5,333 bases of DNA from contig JACQNA010000075.1 of the NCBI GenBank assembly GCA_016203335.1, forward strand, positions 1 through 5,333, written 5' to 3'. This document shows, piece after piece, positions 4,001 through 5,333 of this stretch. The stretch is from Candidatus Woesearchaeota archaeon. GTDB lineage: Archaea > Nanobdellota > Nanobdellia > Woesearchaeales > JACQNA01. Both the position numbers and the translations under genes were made by a program. The notes beneath the pieces are model-generated. The model saw only the letters and a program-made list of their open reading frames with translations, was not told the DNA's origin and ran no database searches. Positions within the stretch are counted from its first letter, which is position 1. Every line of letters begins with the position of its first letter.

Positions 4001-5333
4001 TCGCAGCCCTGGAGGATGGCGGCAGCTGGGTGAACCAGAGCACGCAGAGAATTGACAGCGTATCGCGCTACGACATCGCCTTCAATTACACCATATCCAA
4101 GCCAGGCACCTTCCAGTGGAAATTCTACACCAACGATACCTCGGGAAACATGAACGAGAGTGAGGCATATTCTACATCGGTTGCCGATACCCTAGCGCCA
4201 TATCACCTCTTTAACCGGGAGAATTTCACCTCGCTCAAGCAGGATGAGAACGGCCAGTTCAATATCACCTTTAATGACAGCGGCAGCAACCTTGATTCCA
4301 TCATCTTTGCCCGGCTGGAATCCGGCGGCAGCTGGGCGAACGAATCCATCATCCGCCTTGCCGGCGCTTCATATTATGACGCTGCATTCAACTACACGGT
4401 TACCTCTGCAGCAGGCGAGACCTTCCAGTGGAAGTTCTACGGAAATGACACCTCGGGAAACATGAACGAGAGCGAGACATACAGCCTGGTCGTTGCCTCT
4501 GCAGACAGCGCAGCCCCCTACTTTGCGTTCAACCGGACAAACTTCACCAGCATTAAAGTAAATGAGAACGGGCAGTTCAATATTACTGTTGCAGATGCCG
4601 CAAGCCCATTGGATACTATTATCTTCGCCGTCAAGAATGACACTGCTGCATGGGAAAATATCACCACCATCCGCACTGCTGCGACAAGCTATGATATTCC
4701 CTTTAACTTCACCATCTCCATCAGCCAGGGCAAGGTCCAGTACTGGAAGTTCTATGCCAACGACAGCAACGGATTCATGAATGAGAGCGAGCTGTACCAG
4801 ATTGTTATCAGCGATACCCCTCCGGATGTTACTGATGTGTACATGTCTGACAACAACAACCTCGCTGCCTACACAGACTGCTCCGGCTCTGCTGCCTGCC
4901 TCTTTAATCCGGTGTCCGGCAGCAACATCACCCTGGCGGTGAACATCACTACCTTTGATGTTGACGCTGACTGCAATGCTGCCAATTACGGCAAGCTCAC
5001 CCTTATCCTCTGCCTCAACTCGACAGCAAAGCCAGGATGCAGCGACAACTATAACTCCAACTTCAGCATCCCGGTGGAGAACTACACCAGGAAGGGAAGC
5101 AGCAATTTCTGCCAGTGGACGTTCAATACCAACCTCACCAACATCACCCCCCCGTTCTTTGTGGTGAATAACAGCTACCTCTACTATATCAATGCCACCT
5201 CTGCATCTGGAGCCAGAGCGCTCATCAATGATCAAGAGGCGAATGGCACCTGGCGCTTTAACGCCCTGAAAGCAGTCACCTTCCCCAGCAGCATCACGCT
5301 GGGAGATGGCGACACCCAGCTCGGGCAGTGGAA
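997..5333 (+). CDS. Giant modular surface protein, 3' end beyond the window (at least 1445 aa)
   Basis: One reading frame runs from ATG 997 to the window edge with no stop in 1445 codons; every other frame in this span is broken. The start overlaps the gene 2 stop (1001-1003) by 7 bases, and a hydrophobic export segment follows at once, which supports it; no Shine-Dalgarno is visible. Order of parts: signal/anchor (1-31), three eight-Cys repeats (29-328), linker plus beta domain ending FSGY (350-488), DPANN-type beta domain (489-608), jelly-roll candidate (609-751), five Ig-like repeats (758-1274), six-Cys beta domain (1275-1445+). Residues 454-1294 contain no cysteine at all, so disulfides are confined to the two ends. 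About 59 N-x-S/T sequons were counted by eye, 40 of them in the Ig array. No catalytic motif or C-terminal anchor is visible, though the true C-terminus is missing. Best reading: an exported, heavily glycosylated adhesin or S-layer-associated fibre in a DPANN archaeon. The ORF is very well supported; the adhesion role is inference. Confidence 0.93.
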   Translation, partial: MVKLHVNLFRVFLWGVLLVLAADLSSSALITGIVSNSPVTVGEPFIFIGACEGAQAELIVCREGSSCNTDMPENIICRGAGGECTMATTPEHIGTHLDVATCCDADGCDPVTQLAKWAVYPVPELDEDNGRTEEPAPDLSSFPSITQLDASPGEASVGENITFTADCEGIVVCRIGVPCSMETPASDVFCRATGDSCTYTNKEHNLGENFAAATCCTAEGCGQTPAKASWNVRSTTPSLLSVANTGPARVGENITFSGTCSDNAFLVVCKDLVACNNETTGSDLLCRGEGACSVEAKPAHVGVNTAIATCCSDQGCDRSTQKTRWEVREQLEQDDPLAAEAAVLRERLQQPHVRIRRLNQVDASFTVAIGFTTASAKQGKVEISQLQDLDALQQVHVRKPKEQLRRGRFTTEMVAVNPLDLPALGSATITLPKEGNVNRIMRCSDYDFAAEACPAWEVTDIPFADNSTHIMFTVSSFSGYAGAEIIVVTQADHLDANRSFLSSVYGAVRYLDGNWSEPIPSGDYVRVTFETNLTPEQDITIYPRVLDGDPVIEVYELNGDTAIAAFPSIISDAYNKIFLTGLQGSQDTFDLRVVSGSVAFDHIIDPISDAFSDDFETDLTKWDGNGATAWDLSTAQMHDGVQSVLASNGNEGDIFTDDIDTSSATFLNVSFWFYDNNLDSTDIDVYFFDGTAYDLIPDSVDTGAEEIWKWINLTTSDSQYFKTNFRVQLNAVLGTGENLWVDQFLVQITTATPDNTPPYWTFNRTNFTSIRYNETGQFNITYTEGESALDTVILAVKNDSSSAFQNITTFRVGASTTRIDLAFNLTMSSTNGETFQWRFYGNDTNGNMNATDTFSLVISDTIMSFAQNGTNFTSLRTGDNGMFNITAKDDDGLAMAIFSTRNTSGEAWFNFSAVKIGGTSYPIRYNYTSRADDGKAFQWKFYVNDTGETINESNTFTVLLDDTKAPYYVFNRTNFTSIQQDQNGRFNITANDSTRNLDTIIFAALEDGGSWVNQSTQRIDSVSRYDIAFNYTISKPGTFQWKFYTNDTSGNMNESEAYSTSVADTLAPYHLFNRENFTSLKQDENGQFNITFNDSGSNLDSIIFARLESGGSWANESIIRLAGASYYDAAFNYTVTSAAGETFQWKFYGNDTSGNMNESETYSLVVASADSAAPYFAFNRTNFTSIKVNENGQFNITVADAASPLDTIIFAVKNDTAAWENITTIRTAATSYDIPFNFTISISQGKVQYWKFYANDSNGFMNESELYQIVISDTPPDVTDVYMSDNNNLAAYTDCSGSAACLFNPVSGSNITLAVNITTFDVDADCNAANYGKLTLILCLNSTAKPGCSDNYNSNFSIPVENYTRKGSSNFCQWTFNTNLTNITPPFFVVNNSYLYYINATSASGARALINDQEANGTWRFNALKAVTFPSSITLGDGDTQLGQW
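1081..1980 (+). repeat. Three tandem eight-cysteine repeats (protein-level)
   Basis: Three diverged copies lie at about 1081-1356, 1432-1695 and 1711-1980 (residues 29-120, 146-233, 239-328). Each contains eight cysteines in the order C-x(5-9)-C-x5-C-x(9-10)-C-x(5-6)-C-x17-CC-x4-C. The cysteines are at 51, 61, 67, 77, 84, 102, 103, 108; at 167, 173, 179, 190, 197, 215, 216, 221; and at 260, 269, 275, 286, 292, 310, 311, 316. Copies share the opening VGE(N/P)xxF before the first Cys, (I/L)VVC or LIVC at the second, (F/I/L)CR at the fourth, and ATCC-x-x-x-GC at the end, followed by a Trp (117, 230, 325) that precedes V in a final strand. Eight cysteines suggest four disulfides per copy and an exterior location. 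I do not recognise the family; it looks like a compact Ig/beta-sandwich variant stitched by disulfides. The copies are separated by Pro/Asp/Glu-rich or Ser/Thr-rich hinges. Confidence 0.85.
2044..2460 (+). other. Charged linker and beta domain ending in FSGY (residues 350-488)
   Basis: A highly charged stretch with helix-like LAAEAAVLRERL (337-348) leads out of the Cys-rich repeats. The following domain alternates strands: DASFTVAIGF (362-371), a basic helix-like region around LQQVHVRKPKEQLRRGR (392-408), SATITLPKEG (426-435), then RCSDYDF and ACPAW with a probable C443-C453 disulfide, and HIMFTVSSFSGYAGAEIIVV (469-488). The pattern 'atITLP...NRIxRCxDYDF...C..WExTdIPF...HIxFTVxxFSGY' is one I recall from large exported proteins of DPANN archaea. 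It is not tied to a known activity. The family resemblance is from memory, not from a search. Confidence 0.55.
2461..2820 (+). other. DPANN-associated beta domain (residues 489-608)
   Basis: Distinctive blocks are HLDANRSFLSSVYGAVRYLD (493-512), NWSEPIPSGDYVRVTFETNL (514-533), DITIYPRV (538-545), IEVYELNGDTAIAAF (552-566), YNKIFLTGLQGSQDTFDLRV (574-593) and VAFDHIIDP (598-606). This block order strongly resembles, from memory, a segment that precedes LamG- or MAM-like domains in giant hypothetical proteins of Woesearchaeota and Pacearchaeota. It has four sequons nearby (497, 514, 532 and 466 just before) and no cysteine. It is the strongest pointer to organism group in the window, but no biochemical role is known to me. 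Confidence 0.6.
2821..3249 (+). other. LamG/MAM-like jelly-roll candidate (residues 609-751)
   Basis: The segment opens with FSDDFETDLTKWDGNGATAW (611-630), includes VQSVLASNGNEGDIFTDDID (641-660), an aromatic strand FLNVSFWFYDN (666-676), IDVYFFDGTAYDLI (683-696), EIWKWINLTT (706-715) and closes with ENLWVDQFLVQI (738-748). An opening 'DDFE..L..W', alternating aromatic strands and a closing 'NLWVDQF' are typical of carbohydrate- or ligand-binding jelly-roll folds (LamG/MAM/CBM-like). Acidic residues could bind calcium. Specificity cannot be read from sequence. Codons here are more A/T-ending than in the flanks; 3001-3060 is about 30% G+C. Confidence 0.55.
3268..4818 (+). repeat. Five tandem Ig-like repeats, about 103 residues each
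   Basis: Approximate units: 3268-3579, 3580-3888, 3889-4191, 4192-4509 and 4510-4818. Aligning on the shared NFT gives periods of 105, 103, 102 and 106 residues (Asn 766, 871, 974, 1076, 1182). Each unit reads roughly 'PY..FNRTNFTSI....NGQFNIT....LDTIIFAV.....W.N.......YDI.FN(Y/F)T.....TFQWKFY.NDTSGNMNES..Y.L.V.DT', typical of Ig/fibronectin-like beta sandwiches with core Trp in FQWKFY. There are no cysteines. About 40 N-x-S/T sequons were counted (9, 8, 8, 7 and 8 per unit), and five sites are kept in every unit: NFT, FNIT, FN(L/Y/F)T, ND(T/S) and N(A/E)(T/S). Unit 2 is the most diverged: it lacks the PY..FNRT opening and LDTIIF. The array probably forms a stiff, glycan-coated stalk; function is inferred from architecture. 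Confidence 0.88.
4138..4472 (+). repeat. Near-identical DNA segments in Ig units 3 and 4
   Basis: Positions 4138-4160 and 4450-4472 are identical over 23 bases (encoding TSGNMNES within FY-x-NDTSGNMNES), offset by 312 bases, exactly 104 codons. The preceding FQWKFY codons at 4108-4128 and 4423-4440 differ by little. Elsewhere the units share protein sequence more than DNA sequence, so these two blocks suggest a more recent duplication or gene conversion between adjacent units. Confidence 0.7.
4819..5333 (+). other. Six-cysteine beta domain, truncated by the window edge (residues 1275-1445+)
   Basis: After the last Ig unit (ending ISDTPP) the sequence changes. Cysteines return at 1295, 1301, 1326, 1339, 1348 and 1372 after 841 Cys-free residues. 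Blocks include SGSNITLAVNITTFDVDADC (1307-1326), KLTLILCLNSTAKPGC (1333-1348), SNFCQWTFNTNLTNI (1369-1383), SYLYYINATSASGARA (1393-1408) and the closing KAVTFPSSITLGDGDTQLGQ (1425-1444). The pattern of a Cys-containing strand pair followed by 'tFPSSI.LG......GQW' resembles, from memory, the C-terminal parts of DPANN surface proteins just before their anchor regions. Ten sequons were counted. The continuation lies beyond the window, so no anchor can be assigned. Confidence 0.55.

Noticed and set aside
3268..4818. Tandem periodicity considered as a CRISPR or DNA satellite array
   Set aside because: The period of about 309 bases is a multiple-of-three protein repeat with diverged DNA and an intact reading frame; there are no short palindromic repeats or unique spacers.
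4369..5235. 288-codon open frame on the - strand
   Set aside because: It lies wholly opposite the giant surface-protein frame, whose translation shows clear repeats and domain structure. The antisense translation is low in complexity (V/I/E/G-rich) and is explained by the codon bias of the sense strand.
997..5333. Possible enzyme (protease, glycosidase) activity in the giant protein
   Set aside because: I looked for His/Asp/Ser or Glu-based catalytic motifs in context and metal-binding HExxH and found none; all visible modules look structural or binding.
1..5333. tRNA, rRNA, insertion sequence or terminator
   Set aside because: After position 53 the window is fully occupied by overlapping genes; no cloverleaf, inverted terminal repeats, transposase motif or T-run with hairpin was seen.

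Overview
This window reads as one operon on the + strand of an archaeon, most likely a DPANN-type lineage (Woesearchaeota/Pacearchaeota-like). The evidence is indirect. The first gene encodes a Tfx-like helix-turn-helix protein, an archaeal regulator family. The genes start without convincing Shine-Dalgarno sequences, behind an AT-rich leader holding TATA-like boxes. The large protein is built from modules that I recall as recurrent in big exported DPANN proteins. Coding sequence is roughly 50-65% G+C in the lines I counted, which is high for those lineages, so the exact phylum is uncertain.

Layout: positions 1-53 are a very AT-rich promoter region. Gene 1 (54-242) is a 62-residue Tfx/sigma-region-4-like DNA-binding protein. 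Gene 2 (239-1003) overlaps it by 4 bases and encodes a single-pass membrane protein with a cytoplasmic, probably helical N-terminus and a beta-rich, four-cysteine exterior domain. Gene 3 overlaps gene 2 by 7 bases, starts at 997, and stays open to the end of the window (at least 1445 codons without a stop). There is no intergenic space after position 53.

Gene 3 is a giant modular surface protein. In order it has: a signal or anchor segment (residues 1-31); three tandem repeats with eight cysteines each (about 29-328); a charged linker and beta domain ending in FSGY (about 350-488); a DPANN-associated beta domain (489-608); a LamG/MAM-like jelly-roll candidate (609-751); five tandem Ig-like repeats of about 103 residues (758-1274) with about 40 N-glycosylation sequons and no cysteine; and a six-cysteine beta domain (1275 onward) that is cut by the window edge. 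I see no catalytic motif, so the visible part looks like an adhesin, S-layer-associated or host/cell-contact protein.

How the genes may work together is inference: a small regulator is co-translated with a membrane protein and a very large surface protein, which suggests a self-contained, switchable surface-structure cassette. Genes 2 and 3 also share a hydrophobic segment followed by an ITG motif at the presumed membrane exit.
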